The notes under the pieces were generated by a model. The model saw nothing but the letters and a program-made list of their open reading frames with translations, did not search any database and had not been told where the DNA came from. From positions 1-11,620 of the forward strand of contig JAGFXN010000020.1 of NCBI GenBank assembly GCA_017861215.1: a DNA stretch of 11,620 nt. The letters run 5' to 3'. This document shows, in pieces, positions 1-6,956 of this stretch. The stretch is from Deltaproteobacteria bacterium (lineage in GTDB: Bacteria; Desulfobacterota; Desulfuromonadia; Geobacterales; DSM-12255). The position numbers and the translations under genes were made by a program. The first letter of the stretch is position 1. Every line of letters begins with the position of its first letter.

Positions 1-326
1 GACAAACAGCGAAAGCAAGGGATATGTTCGCCGCTTTTGCCGAACAGTTTCCGCAGCACAAACTGCTGCCGAATGCACGCTACTGGATCGGTGAAACGTA
101 TTATATTGAAAAAAACTATGAGCAGGCTGTGGTGGAGTTTCAGCGCGTCATCAAGGAGTACCCCGGAAAGGAGAAGGTCCCGGCGGCATTGCTGAAGCAG
201 GCACTGTCATTCAGAGAACTCGGCGATACGAAAAGCGCGAAGTTCATCCTGAGGGAGATTATAGACAAATACCCTCAAGCGGACGAGGCGGCAACTGCCA
301 AAGAGATGCTCAGCAAGATGAAATAG
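1..326 (+). CDS. cpoB: Tol-Pal system protein CpoB/YbgF, C-terminal part (5' truncated by window edge)
   Basis: The open frame enters at the left edge (first whole codon at position 3) and ends at TAG 324-326, giving 108 visible residues. They form tandem TPR-like helices: the segment with ARYWIGETYY, the one with AVVEFQRVIKEYP, and the one with SAKFILREIIDKYP. This is the typical C-terminal TPR block of the periplasmic YbgF/CpoB family. In E. coli, CpoB works with Tol-Pal and PBP1B to coordinate outer-membrane constriction with septal peptidoglycan synthesis. That role is family knowledge; the N-terminal signal peptide and coiled coil are not visible here. The internal ATG at 24 is not a credible start because the TPR-like sequence continues upstream of it. 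A strong hairpin follows the stop directly, so this is the last gene of its operon, presumably the tol-pal operon to the left. Other TPR proteins could look similar, but the YbgF-like pattern is good. Confidence 0.85.
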   Translation, partial: QTAKARDMFAAFAEQFPQHKLLPNARYWIGETYYIEKNYEQAVVEFQRVIKEYPGKEKVPAALLKQALSFRELGDTKSAKFILREIIDKYPQADEAATAKEMLSKMK

Positions 327-358
327 CAAAAGGCGGGGGAACCCGCCTTTTGCTTGTT
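326..358. terminator. Rho-independent terminator, probably bidirectional, between cpoB and tat
   Basis: Bases 326-337 and 342-353 are perfectly complementary over 12 bp (GCAAAAGGCGGG / CCCGCCTTTTGC) around a GGAA tetraloop. The run TTTTGCTTGTT follows on the plus strand. The stem begins on the last base of the cpoB stop codon. On the minus strand the hairpin is followed by TATTTCATC, which is moderately T-rich. The convergent tat gene ends at 383, so the hairpin probably serves both transcripts. Confidence 0.9.
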
Positions 359-382
359 AAAGGTATGGAAGCTATCAGCCGC

Positions 383-667
383 TTAGGTTTTATGGTGACC
401 GCTCTCCGGCTCCGCTTTGCCGTCAGTCGGACTGTCGCTCTTGCCCGGTTCTTCTGTTTTGGCGGCAAGCTCGCTGGCGGGCCGCTCTTTTTCCTCGGCA
501 GCCTTTGTCTCGTCATCCACCCCCTGGCGGAAGTCTTCGGCAGCTCTTTTGAATTCTGCCAGACCCCTGCCCAGAGACTTGGCAAGTTCCGGAAGTTTCT
601 GCGGACCTATGACTACCAGGGCAATGACCAGAATTACTATCATTTCAGGCATACCGATTCCGAACAT
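383..667 (-). CDS. tatB: Twin-arginine translocase TatA/TatB family subunit (TatB-like)
   Basis: This 94-residue protein has the classic TatA/B layout. A short N-terminus (MFGIGMPE) leads into one membrane helix at about residues 7-20. A Gly-Pro hinge follows at 21-22 (in VIGPQKLPEL), then an amphipathic helix rich in Lys/Glu to about 47, then a charged, low-complexity tail rich in Glu, Lys, Pro and Ser. The subunit forms part of the membrane translocon that exports folded, often cofactor-bearing proteins with RR signal peptides. Glu8 and the non-aromatic residue before the Gly-Pro hinge favour TatB over TatA, where Phe-Gly-Pro is common, but A/B assignment from sequence alone is uncertain. 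The ATG at 667 has AAGGGG at 673-678 on its strand, 5 nt away. It appears monocistronic, with no tatC adjacent. It diverges from nadA and converges with cpoB. Confidence 0.85.
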   Translation of the reverse strand: MFGIGMPEMIVILVIALVVIGPQKLPELAKSLGRGLAEFKRAAEDFRQGVDDETKAAEEKERPASELAAKTEEPGKSDSPTDGKAEPESGHHKT

Positions 668-701
668 ACATACCCCTTAGCTGCAGATCTATGAAGTTTC
701 A

Positions 702-730
702 ATAATAGTATTTTTGTGTTTTATAGTCAA
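702..730 (-). promoter_or_regulatory. Predicted sigma70-type promoter of tat
   Basis: Read on the minus strand, TTGACT (725-730) is followed after exactly 17 bp by TATTAT (702-707), which matches the -10 consensus at five of six positions. Transcription would start near 695, giving a leader of about 28 nt to the ATG at 667. Confidence 0.7.
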
Positions 731-741
731 CGGCAAAGGGT

Positions 742-770
742 TTGACAGCGCCGCAAACATTGACTACTAT
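742..770 (+). promoter_or_regulatory. Predicted sigma70-type promoter of nadA
   Basis: A perfect TTGACA (742-747) is followed after 17 bp by TACTAT (765-770; four of six -10 positions). The predicted start near 777 gives a leader of about 29 nt to the ATG at 806. The -35 box lies 11 bp from that of the divergent tat promoter. Confidence 0.65.
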
Positions 771-805
771 CAGCCGGACCAGCATTGACAAGGGAGTTGG
801 AAACC

Positions 806-1717
806 ATGCCGCAAGCGTTGCAACAGTCGATAAAAGCCCTGCTCAAGAAGCACAACGCCGTTCTTCTTGCCCATAATTACATGCGTGATGAAGTGCAGGA
901 GATTGCCGATATTACCGGTGACTCGCTTGGCCTCTCGCAGGAGGCGGCGAAGACAGCGGCTGACGTCATTGTTTTTTGCGGCGTTCATTTTATGGCGGAA
1001 TCTGCAGCGATTCTTGCGCCGGAAAAGACCGTCCTGCTGCCGCGCCTGGACGCTGGTTGTCCGATGGCAGACATGATTACGGCTGACGCTCTGCAGCAAT
1101 TCAAACGGCAACATCCCGGCGTGCCGGTGGTAACCTACGTAAACTCATCCGCAGCGGTCAAAGCGTACAGCGATATCTGCTGTACCTCTGCCAATGCTGT
1201 GAAAGTGGTGAACTCACTTGCCGCTAACGAAATCATCTTCACTCCGGACCGGAACCTGGGACAATATGTTGCCCGCTTCAGCAGCAAGAAGTTTCATTTC
1301 TGGGACGGTTACTGCCCTACCCATGAACGGCTGAAACCGGAAGCGGTCGCCGCCTTGAAGAAGAGCCATCCGGATGCGCTGTTTATCTGTCATCCTGAGT
1401 GCAATCCGGCGGTAGTTTCCCTTGCCGACCACGTATGTTCGACTTCCGGGATGTACGACTACTGCCGGAAGAGTTCTGCGACGCAATTTATCATCGGGAC
1501 GGAGGCGGGCATTCTTTACCGGCTCAGGCACGAAAGCCCCGACAAGGAATTCATCCTGGCTTCACCGGCCCTCATCTGCCCGAATATGAAGCTGACCTCG
1601 CTGGAGGACATCCTTTCCGCTCTGGAGACGCTGCAGCCGGTTGTGAAGGTTGCTGAAGAGATCAGGATCCCTGCGAAAAGAGCGCTCGACAGGATGATTG
1701 CCGTGCCGCGCGACTAA
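806..1717 (+). CDS. nadA: Quinolinate synthase NadA
   Basis: NadA condenses iminoaspartate with dihydroxyacetone phosphate to give quinolinate, the precursor of the NAD pyridine ring, using an oxygen-sensitive [4Fe-4S] cluster in the cytoplasm. The 303-residue product is the short form of the family. It has LLAHNYMRDEVQEIAD (20-35) near the N-terminus and the three expected cluster cysteines: C85 (DAGCPMAD), C170 (WDGYCPTHE) and C258 (ALICPNMK). HPECNP (196-201) and STSGM (212-216) are further active-site motifs. I chose ATG 806 because AAGGGAG at 790-796 sits 9 nt upstream. A longer frame from TTG 785 has no ribosome binding site and overlaps the early leader. The gene stands alone under its own promoter; nadB and nadC are not adjacent. 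No hairpin terminator follows immediately, though the large palindrome at 1748 begins 30 bp downstream. Confidence 0.97.
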   Translation: MPQALQQSIKALLKKHNAVLLAHNYMRDEVQEIADITGDSLGLSQEAAKTAADVIVFCGVHFMAESAAILAPEKTVLLPRLDAGCPMADMITADALQQFKRQHPGVPVVTYVNSSAAVKAYSDICCTSANAVKVVNSLAANEIIFTPDRNLGQYVARFSSKKFHFWDGYCPTHERLKPEAVAALKKSHPDALFICHPECNPAVVSLADHVCSTSGMYDYCRKSSATQFIIGTEAGILYRLRHESPDKEFILASPALICPNMKLTSLEDILSALETLQPVVKVAEEIRIPAKRALDRMIAVPRD

Positions 1718-1747
1718 GAAGCATAGCTTGTACGGCATTTCTTCTCC

Positions 1748-1911
1748 AGGAGTCTGTCGGACTTAGGAAATCAAAGCGAAAATTCGGCCGGGCGAGGACA
1801 GATTTTGTCGATTTTGCCGGTCAATAATTGTTCTATTGACCAGGAAAACGGCGAAATATGGACCGATCAGACGGATTTGCAGCAGATTTATTCTAAGTCC
1901 GACAGCATCCT
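1748..1911. repeat. 164-bp nested palindromic element (hairpin or MITE-like)
   Basis: The ends carry a perfect 13-bp inverted repeat, CTGTCGGACTTAG at 1754-1766 and CTAAGTCCGACAG at 1893-1905. Further outward matches extend it (AGGA at 1748-1751, TCCT at 1908-1911). A second perfect 8-bp inverted repeat (GGTCAATA 1819-1826, TATTGACC 1834-1841) closes a 7-nt loop at the centre. Both pairs share a midpoint near 1830, and the arms between them are partly complementary, so the whole unit can fold as one long imperfect hairpin. No coding frame or obvious target-site duplication is seen. The layout is that of a non-autonomous inverted-repeat element or a structured intergenic repeat. Copy number elsewhere in the genome cannot be judged from this window. 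Confidence 0.75.
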
Positions 1912-2011
1912 AGCCACCATGACAGCCCGAAGACTCTCCTGATTCCTGACCTTTCAATAAGCCGCTCCCGCAGTCAGCCAGCATTTTTTTTGCGGTACAC
2001 TACCTCACAGA

Positions 2012-2040
2012 TTGACAGAGCAGAGTCTGATGATTAGATT
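2012..2040 (+). promoter_or_regulatory. Predicted sigma70-type promoter of the DnaJ-like gene
   Basis: TTGACA (2012-2017) and TAGATT (2035-2040; four of six -10 positions) are separated by 17 bp. Transcription would begin near 2047, giving a short leader to the TTG start at 2071. I saw no CIRCE-like inverted repeat, so HrcA control is not indicated. Confidence 0.6.
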
Positions 2041-2070
2041 CTTATCAATCAAGCGGTAAAGGGGTCGACA

Positions 2071-2967
2071 TTGGCGCAACAGGATTATTATGAAATTCTC
2101 GGCCTTAAAAAAGGTGCGACAGCGGATGAGATAAAAAAAGCATTCCGCAAGCTGGCGGTAAAGTATCACCCTGACAAGAACCCGGGTGATAAAAAAGCGG
2201 AGGACCGTTTCAAGGAGATTAATGAAGCGTATGCCGTCCTTTCGGATCCACAGAAGAAAAGCCAGTACGATCAGTTCGGCTCGACCGGGTTTCACCAGCG
2301 CTACTCGCAGGAGGACATCTTCCGCGGTTTTAATGCCGGCGATATTTTCAAGGAGTTCGGACTCGGTTCTGACGATGTATTTTCACGCATTTTCGGCGGG
2401 GTCGGCGGCGGCAGTTTCCGGCAGGGCGGCAGATACAGCATGCGCAGCAAAGGCAGCGACTTTGAAATGGAGTTGGCGATCAGCTTCATGGAGGCCTTTG
2501 CCGGTGCCGAGAAGCGGGTCTCGTTCACCATGGGTGGGCGGAGTGAAGAGATTTCAGTAAAAATACCTGCCGGCATCGACAGCGGCGCGCGTCTGCGTCT
2601 CGCCGGCAAAGGCGGCGCCGGCAGCGGCGGCGGCCCGGCCGGGGATATGTTCCTTGATATTGTTGTCAGAGCCGATCCGAAATATCTTCGTGAAGGTGCT
2701 GACATCATTCTGCCGCTGCAGATCTCTTACAGCCATGCCTGCCTGGGAGGCCCGCTTGATGTGGCCACACTTGACGGTAAAAAGCGGATCAAAATCCCTG
2801 CCGGTATCCAGAGCGGTACCAAAGTGAGACTGAAAGGGCTCGGTTTCCCGCAGCCGGGTAAGGGTGGCAGGGGGGATTTTTTTGTGCAGATACAGATTGC
2901 GGTGCCACAACTGCTTTCTCCGCGCCAGAGTGAGCTGCTGGCTGCGTTGGCAAAGGAAGGGATGTGA
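2071..2967 (+). CDS. Class-B DnaJ/CbpA-like co-chaperone (J domain plus C-terminal substrate-binding domains, no zinc finger)
   Basis: The 298-residue protein starts with a canonical J domain (about 5-69) containing HPD at 33-35, the motif that stimulates DnaK ATPase. A Gly/Phe-rich linker follows (about 70-130, with GFNAGDIFKEFG and GGVGGGSF). Two DnaJ C-terminal beta-domains come next, about 131-205 and 206-280, each with a PAGI-type turn (PAGIDSGARLRL and PAGIQSGTKVRL). The CxxCxGxG zinc-finger repeats of class-A DnaJ are absent, so this is a CbpA-type partner of DnaK rather than the main DnaJ; no dnaK or grpE lies nearby. The start is TTG 2071, with AAAGGGG at 2058-2064, 6 nt upstream, and no better in-frame start. 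The gene converges on the surA-like gene 48 bp away. Which clients it serves cannot be told from sequence. Confidence 0.92.
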   Translation: MAQQDYYEILGLKKGATADEIKKAFRKLAVKYHPDKNPGDKKAEDRFKEINEAYAVLSDPQKKSQYDQFGSTGFHQRYSQEDIFRGFNAGDIFKEFGLGSDDVFSRIFGGVGGGSFRQGGRYSMRSKGSDFEMELAISFMEAFAGAEKRVSFTMGGRSEEISVKIPAGIDSGARLRLAGKGGAGSGGGPAGDMFLDIVVRADPKYLREGADIILPLQISYSHACLGGPLDVATLDGKKRIKIPAGIQSGTKVRLKGLGFPQPGKGGRGDFFVQIQIAVPQLLSPRQSELLAALAKEGM

Positions 2968-3015
2968 AGCGGGAGACGGCAGCGGTCAAGGTACCATGCC
3001 TCGCCCTTGAAATTG

Positions 3016-4005
3016 CTACTGCTTTATTTCCACCGCCGCGTTTTTACGGAGTTCCTCGGCCCACTGCTTGAAACGCTCTTCAGACTTTTTCCGGTAGAGG
3101 GTCTCCTCGATCGCCCCTTTGACAGTTTCAAAGGGTTTGGCTTGGGCGGCGCTCTTCTCTTCCAGCTTTATTATATGGAAACCTGCGGCAGTGGTTACTA
3201 TGTCACTGATCTCTCCGGGATTCATGGTGATAACCGCACCCTCAATTTCGGGGAGCATATCCCCCTTCTTGAAAGTGCCCAGATCTCCGCCATCAGCTGC
3301 TGCTCCGGGTTCATCAGAGTATTTTTTCGCCAGCCCGGCGAAATCGGTTCCGCTCTTCGCCTCCGCTGTTACGGTCATCGCCTTTTCCATAATCTTTTTT
3401 ATCTCTGCGTTTGATGCGTTCGCAGGAACCTTGAGGAAAATGTGCCGCGCTCTATAGGCCGGCACTTCGTTGAACTGGGCCTTGTTGCCATCATAGTACT
3501 CCCGCAGTTCACGTTCACTTACCTGGATCTTCGATTTAACCTCCTGACTCATCAGGCGCAGTCGCTCCATTTGCTCCTTCATCTGTGCCCGGTACTGCTC
3601 AAAGGTAGTCCCCTGGGCAAGGAGAGCGGCCACAAGCGCCTCCTGGCTGAGATTGTTCTGCTTCTTAATATCTTCTATTGACTGGCGGATCTCCTCTTCA
3701 GAAATAACGATGTTCAACTCTTTGACCTTGTCTCTGACAAGCTTACGGTCGATCAAAGAGTTCAGCACCTCACTGCGCAGTTTTTTTGCAGCTTCTGCAG
3801 ACAGGGGCCCTTCCCGCTTCTCCATCTCTCTGGATATCAGGGCATATTCACGGTTAAGCTCATAAATAGTGATAATGTCTTCGTTGACGATGGCGGCGAC
3901 CCCGCTGATGGTCTCTGCCGAAACAAACGCCGGGAAGGTCAGCATGATCAGGGAGAAGACGGCAACTACTTTGGCCAGCATGGCAAGTTTCTTTGACCGT
4001 GTCAT
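3016..4005 (-). CDS. Secreted SurA-like peptidyl-prolyl isomerase with one parvulin domain
   Basis: The 329-residue protein opens with a Sec-type signal peptide: MTRSKK, a hydrophobic core, and a likely cleavage after FVSA at residue 30. It continues with a SurA-type N-terminal chaperone domain (about 33-165: VAAIVNEDIITIYEL and LNSLIDRKLVRDKV). One parvulin domain follows, about 184-284, with the signatures ARHIFLKV, LAKKYSD, GGDLGTF and FHIIKLEE. A C-terminal helix completes the SurA core. E. coli SurA has two parvulin domains; this protein has one, as in many non-enterobacterial homologues. Its expected place is the periplasm, helping outer-membrane proteins fold. The ATG at 4005 comes one base after the ileS TGA, with no strong ribosome binding site, which suggests coupled translation with ileS. 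PpiC or PrsA-type naming is also possible. Confidence 0.9.
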   Translation of the reverse strand: MTRSKKLAMLAKVVAVFSLIMLTFPAFVSAETISGVAAIVNEDIITIYELNREYALISREMEKREGPLSAEAAKKLRSEVLNSLIDRKLVRDKVKELNIVISEEEIRQSIEDIKKQNNLSQEALVAALLAQGTTFEQYRAQMKEQMERLRLMSQEVKSKIQVSERELREYYDGNKAQFNEVPAYRARHIFLKVPANASNAEIKKIMEKAMTVTAEAKSGTDFAGLAKKYSDEPGAAADGGDLGTFKKGDMLPEIEGAVITMNPGEISDIVTTAAGFHIIKLEEKSAAQAKPFETVKGAIEETLYRKKSEERFKQWAEELRKNAAVEIKQ

Positions 4006-4006
4006 G

Positions 4007-6790
4007 TCAGGCTACCGCGGCAGTGCATTTCGGGCAGATTGTCGCATGCTCGGCAACTGTTCCCAGTTGCTCGCTGTAGCACCAGCAGCGTTCGCACTTT
4101 GCTCCAGGGGCTGCATCGACGAAAATACGCAGACCGTCTATTGATTCCGATCTGTATTCTGAGCCAGGGGCAATTGGCGTAAGTAAGTCAACTGCTGAAA
4201 CAATGAAAATATCCTGCAATGGATTAACTTCATTGAATTCGTGAAGCAATGACGCTTCAACTGCAGCGGCGTTGATGGTAACTCTGGCATCAAGCGAATG
4301 GCCGATGGTCTTGGCCACTCTTGCCTGTTCCAGGGCTTTGGAGACTTCGGAACGAATCTTCGTAATCCTGTCCCAGCGCTCTACCAGGGCGTCATTCTTC
4401 AAGTCTGGCTGCAGCGCAGGGAAAGAGGCAAGATGAACACTCTTTTCATGCGTTCCCGGCAGGTACTGCCATGCTTCGTCGGCGGTAAAAGAGAGCACCG
4501 GTGCAATCAGTCGCAACAGAGTGTCAAGGATGGTGTACATGACCGTCTGTGCGCTTTTGCGCTGGAGAGAGTCTGCCCTGCTCGTATAGACGCGGTCTTT
4601 CAGGATGTCGAGGTAGAAGGCACTCATCTCTACCGTGCAGAAGCCGTTGACGGCGTGATACAGCACATGAAATTCGTACTCTGCGTAACAGGAGAGCACT
4701 TTCTCTTTCAGCAGTTCCAGCTGGTGCAGCGCCCAGCGGTCTATCTCCGGCATCTTTGCCGGGTCGATGGCGTCCTTTGCCGGATCGAAATCACTGAGGT
4801 TGCCGAGAATATATTTGCAGGTGTTGCGGATCCGGCGGTACGCCTCCGACAGGCGGGTGAGGATCTCCTGGGAGATGCGGATATCATCGCGGTAGTCCTG
4901 GGCTGCCACCCAGAGGCGGAGGATTTCGGCGCCGTATTTCTTGATGACCTCTTCCGGGGCGACCACGTTGCCGACGGATTTGCTCATCTTGCGACCGGAA
5001 CCGTCAACGACGAAGCCGTGGGTAAGAACATTTTTATAGGGCGCGACACCACGGGTGCCGACACTTTCCAGCAGCGACGAGTGGAACCAGCCGCGGTGCT
5101 GGTCGCTCCCTTCCAGGTACATGTCCGCCGGCGAGGCGAGTTTCGGGTTTGCCTCGAGCACGGCGGCATGGGAGACACCGGAGTCGAACCAGACATCGAG
5201 AATGTCGTTCTCCTTCTCAAAGGAGGCGGCGCCGCATTTCGGGCATTTTGTCCCGGCGGGGAGGAGCTTTGCCGCCGGCCAGTCGAACCAGACATCGGCG
5301 CTGTGCTGTCGGAAATGCCCGGCCACATGATCCATGATCGTGCCGTCTGCCAGGTACTCGCCGCAGGCGGTGCAGGAGAAGGCGGTGATCGGCACCCCCC
5401 AGCTGCGCTGGCGCGAGATGCACCAGTCGGGTCGATTCTCGATCATGCCGTGGATTCGCTCGCGCCCCCACTTCGGTATCCACTCGACCTCATTGATGGC
5501 GTCAAGCGATTTCTGGCGCAGATCATTGGCTTTCATGGAGATGAACCACTGCTCGGTGGCACGGAAGATGATCGGCTTCTTGCAGCGCCAGCAATGGGGG
5601 TAGGAGTGGGAAACCTGCCCAGATCCCACCAGGGCACCAACTTCCTGCAACTTTTCGATCACCAGGGGGTTGGCGGCAAAGACGAACTGCCCGCCGAAGA
5701 ACTCGAGATTCTGGAGATACTTGCCGTGGTTGTCCACCGGGTTGTAGATTTCCAGCCCCTCTTTCAGGGCCAGTTCGTAGTCTTCGTGACCATGGCCGGG
5801 GGCGGTGTGAACGCAGCCGGTGCCGGCCTCCAGGGTGACATGCTCGCCGAGGAGAATAACCGAGTTGCGTTGGTAGAAGGGATGCCGGCAGTTTTTCCGC
5901 TCCAGCGCCGCTGCCTTGAATGTGGCAATAACACTGCCGTTCAGGCCGGTGCTCTTGAGAAAAGTGTCCTTCAGCCCCTCGGCAACGATCAGTATCCCCT
6001 GTTCAGTCGCCAGCGCCACATAGTCGAACTCCGGATGCATGGCCACCGCCAGGTTGGCCGGGATGGTCCAGGGGGTGGTCGTCCAGATGACAACATACGC
6101 TTCCTTGCCGGCAAGAGCAGGGATGGCGGCAGATATGTCGTCAATAATCCTGAAGCGGACAAAGATCGACGGCGAGGTGTGATCGGCGTATTCGACCTCT
6201 GCCTCCGCCAGGGCGGTGACGCAGGATGAGCACCAGTGCACCGGCTTTCTTCCCCGGTACAGGCCGCCGTTATGGGCGAATTTGGCCAGTTCGGCTGCGG
6301 TCTGGCCTTCGTACTCATAATTCATCGTCAGGTAGGGGTTGTCCCAGTCGCCGAGCACGCCGAGCCGCTGGAACTCCTCTTTCTGGATGGCGATGAATTT
6401 CTCCGCATAGCTGCGGCACTCGCGACGCATCTCCAGCTTGGACATGGTGTGCTTTTTGGAGCCGAGATTCTTTTCCACCTGCAGTTCGATCGGCAGCCCG
6501 TGGCAGTCCCACCCCGGCACATACGGGGCATGGAAACCTTCCATCCGCTTGCTCTTGAGGATCAGGTCCTTGAGGATCTTGTTGAGGGCGTGACCGATAT
6601 GGATATGGCCGTTGGCATAGGGAGGGCCGTCGTGCAGTATATAGAGGGGCCTGGCTGCCCCGGCTGCCTCAATCTGCCCGTACAGGTTTTCCTGATCCCA
6701 CCGGGCAAGGATTTCCGGCTCGCGCTGGTTCAGGTTGGCCTTCATCGGGAAGTCGGTCAGCGGCAGGTTAAGGGTCTCTTTATAGTCCAT
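4007..6790 (-). CDS. ileS: Isoleucyl-tRNA synthetase
   Basis: This full-length 927-residue class-I aminoacyl-tRNA synthetase charges tRNA-Ile in the cytoplasm. Visible landmarks in order are HIGH at 64-67 (within GHIHIGHALN) and the CP1 editing-domain signature GTGCVHTAPGHGHED (323-337), which removes misactivated valine. The catalytic block WCISRQRSWGVPI and VWFDSGVSH come next, then KMSKS at 601-605, the anticodon-binding helical domain, and a C-terminal zinc site with C899, C902, C919 and C922. Length and motif order match the bacterial, E. coli-like type. ATG 6790 is preceded by GGAGGA at about 6796-6801. It is the first gene of an operon with the surA-like gene. The lspA gene that often follows ileS is absent here. 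The opposite strand shows a long open frame that I treat as a codon-bias shadow. Confidence 0.98.
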   Translation of the reverse strand: MDYKETLNLPLTDFPMKANLNQREPEILARWDQENLYGQIEAAGAARPLYILHDGPPYANGHIHIGHALNKILKDLILKSKRMEGFHAPYVPGWDCHGLPIELQVEKNLGSKKHTMSKLEMRRECRSYAEKFIAIQKEEFQRLGVLGDWDNPYLTMNYEYEGQTAAELAKFAHNGGLYRGRKPVHWCSSCVTALAEAEVEYADHTSPSIFVRFRIIDDISAAIPALAGKEAYVVIWTTTPWTIPANLAVAMHPEFDYVALATEQGILIVAEGLKDTFLKSTGLNGSVIATFKAAALERKNCRHPFYQRNSVILLGEHVTLEAGTGCVHTAPGHGHEDYELALKEGLEIYNPVDNHGKYLQNLEFFGGQFVFAANPLVIEKLQEVGALVGSGQVSHSYPHCWRCKKPIIFRATEQWFISMKANDLRQKSLDAINEVEWIPKWGRERIHGMIENRPDWCISRQRSWGVPITAFSCTACGEYLADGTIMDHVAGHFRQHSADVWFDWPAAKLLPAGTKCPKCGAASFEKENDILDVWFDSGVSHAAVLEANPKLASPADMYLEGSDQHRGWFHSSLLESVGTRGVAPYKNVLTHGFVVDGSGRKMSKSVGNVVAPEEVIKKYGAEILRLWVAAQDYRDDIRISQEILTRLSEAYRRIRNTCKYILGNLSDFDPAKDAIDPAKMPEIDRWALHQLELLKEKVLSCYAEYEFHVLYHAVNGFCTVEMSAFYLDILKDRVYTSRADSLQRKSAQTVMYTILDTLLRLIAPVLSFTADEAWQYLPGTHEKSVHLASFPALQPDLKNDALVERWDRITKIRSEVSKALEQARVAKTIGHSLDARVTINAAAVEASLLHEFNEVNPLQDIFIVSAVDLLTPIAPGSEYRSESIDGLRIFVDAAPGAKCERCWCYSEQLGTVAEHATICPKCTAAVA

Positions 6791-6824
6791 GGAATTCCTC
6801 CAGTTGGGTCGTTCAGAACTTGAT

Positions 6825-6853
6825 AAAATAGCCGGAACTTATTGAAACGTCAA
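6825..6853 (-). promoter_or_regulatory. Predicted sigma70-type promoter of ileS-surA
   Basis: On the minus strand TTGACG (6848-6853) and TATTTT (6825-6830; four of six -10 positions) are separated by 17 bp. The start would fall near 6818, leaving a leader of about 28 nt before the ATG at 6790. That is far too short for a T-box riboswitch. Confidence 0.65.
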
Positions 6854-6870
6854 GGGTAAAGGCATTATAG

Positions 6871-6883
6871 GCAGGAATCCTGC
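6871..6883. repeat. Short 13-bp palindrome in the ileS-kdp divergent region
   Basis: GCAGGAATCCTGC is symmetric around a single central A. It lies about 18 bp upstream of the ileS -35 box. Its shape fits a small dimeric operator, but so short a palindrome can arise by chance and no regulator is indicated. Confidence 0.3.
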
Positions 6884-6956
6884 GCGAAGTCATGGAACAG
6901 GCTGTTTGTAATGCACTGTAGCGATGACTCTCTCAACCATGACCAAGTGACTCTTA

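Larger units (their letters stand above)
1718..2070. other. Intergenic region between nadA and the DnaJ-like gene
   Basis: This 353-bp stretch has no convincing gene. From left to right it holds 30 bp of unassigned sequence after nadA, then the 164-bp palindromic element (1748-1911), then about 100 bp of plain sequence with a run of eight T at 1984-1991. It ends with a predicted promoter (2012-2040) and the ribosome binding site of the next gene. I found no tRNA and no small frame with a start and ribosome binding site. Confidence 0.7.

Noticed and set aside
785..805. Longer nadA start at TTG 785
   Set aside because: There is no ribosome binding site before it, while AAGGGAG is placed well for ATG 806, and the added residues are not NadA-like.
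1748..1911. Complete insertion sequence after nadA
   Set aside because: The inverted-repeat unit is only 164 bp and has no transposase frame on either strand. At most it could be a non-autonomous element.
2986..3010. Possible terminator between the DnaJ-like gene and surA (TCAAGG / CCTTGA)
   Set aside because: The stem is only 6 bp, the loop is 13 nt, and no T-run follows in either direction.
4298..6229. A 643-codon open frame on the plus strand opposite ileS
   Set aside because: It lies wholly inside ileS, whose product has all expected synthetase motifs. The antisense product has no recognisable domain and looks like a mirror of GC-biased codons, with no ribosome binding site evidence of its own.
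6791..6853. T-box or other riboswitch leader of ileS
   Set aside because: The predicted leader is only about 28 nt, and no T-box-like conserved sequence or stem array is visible upstream.
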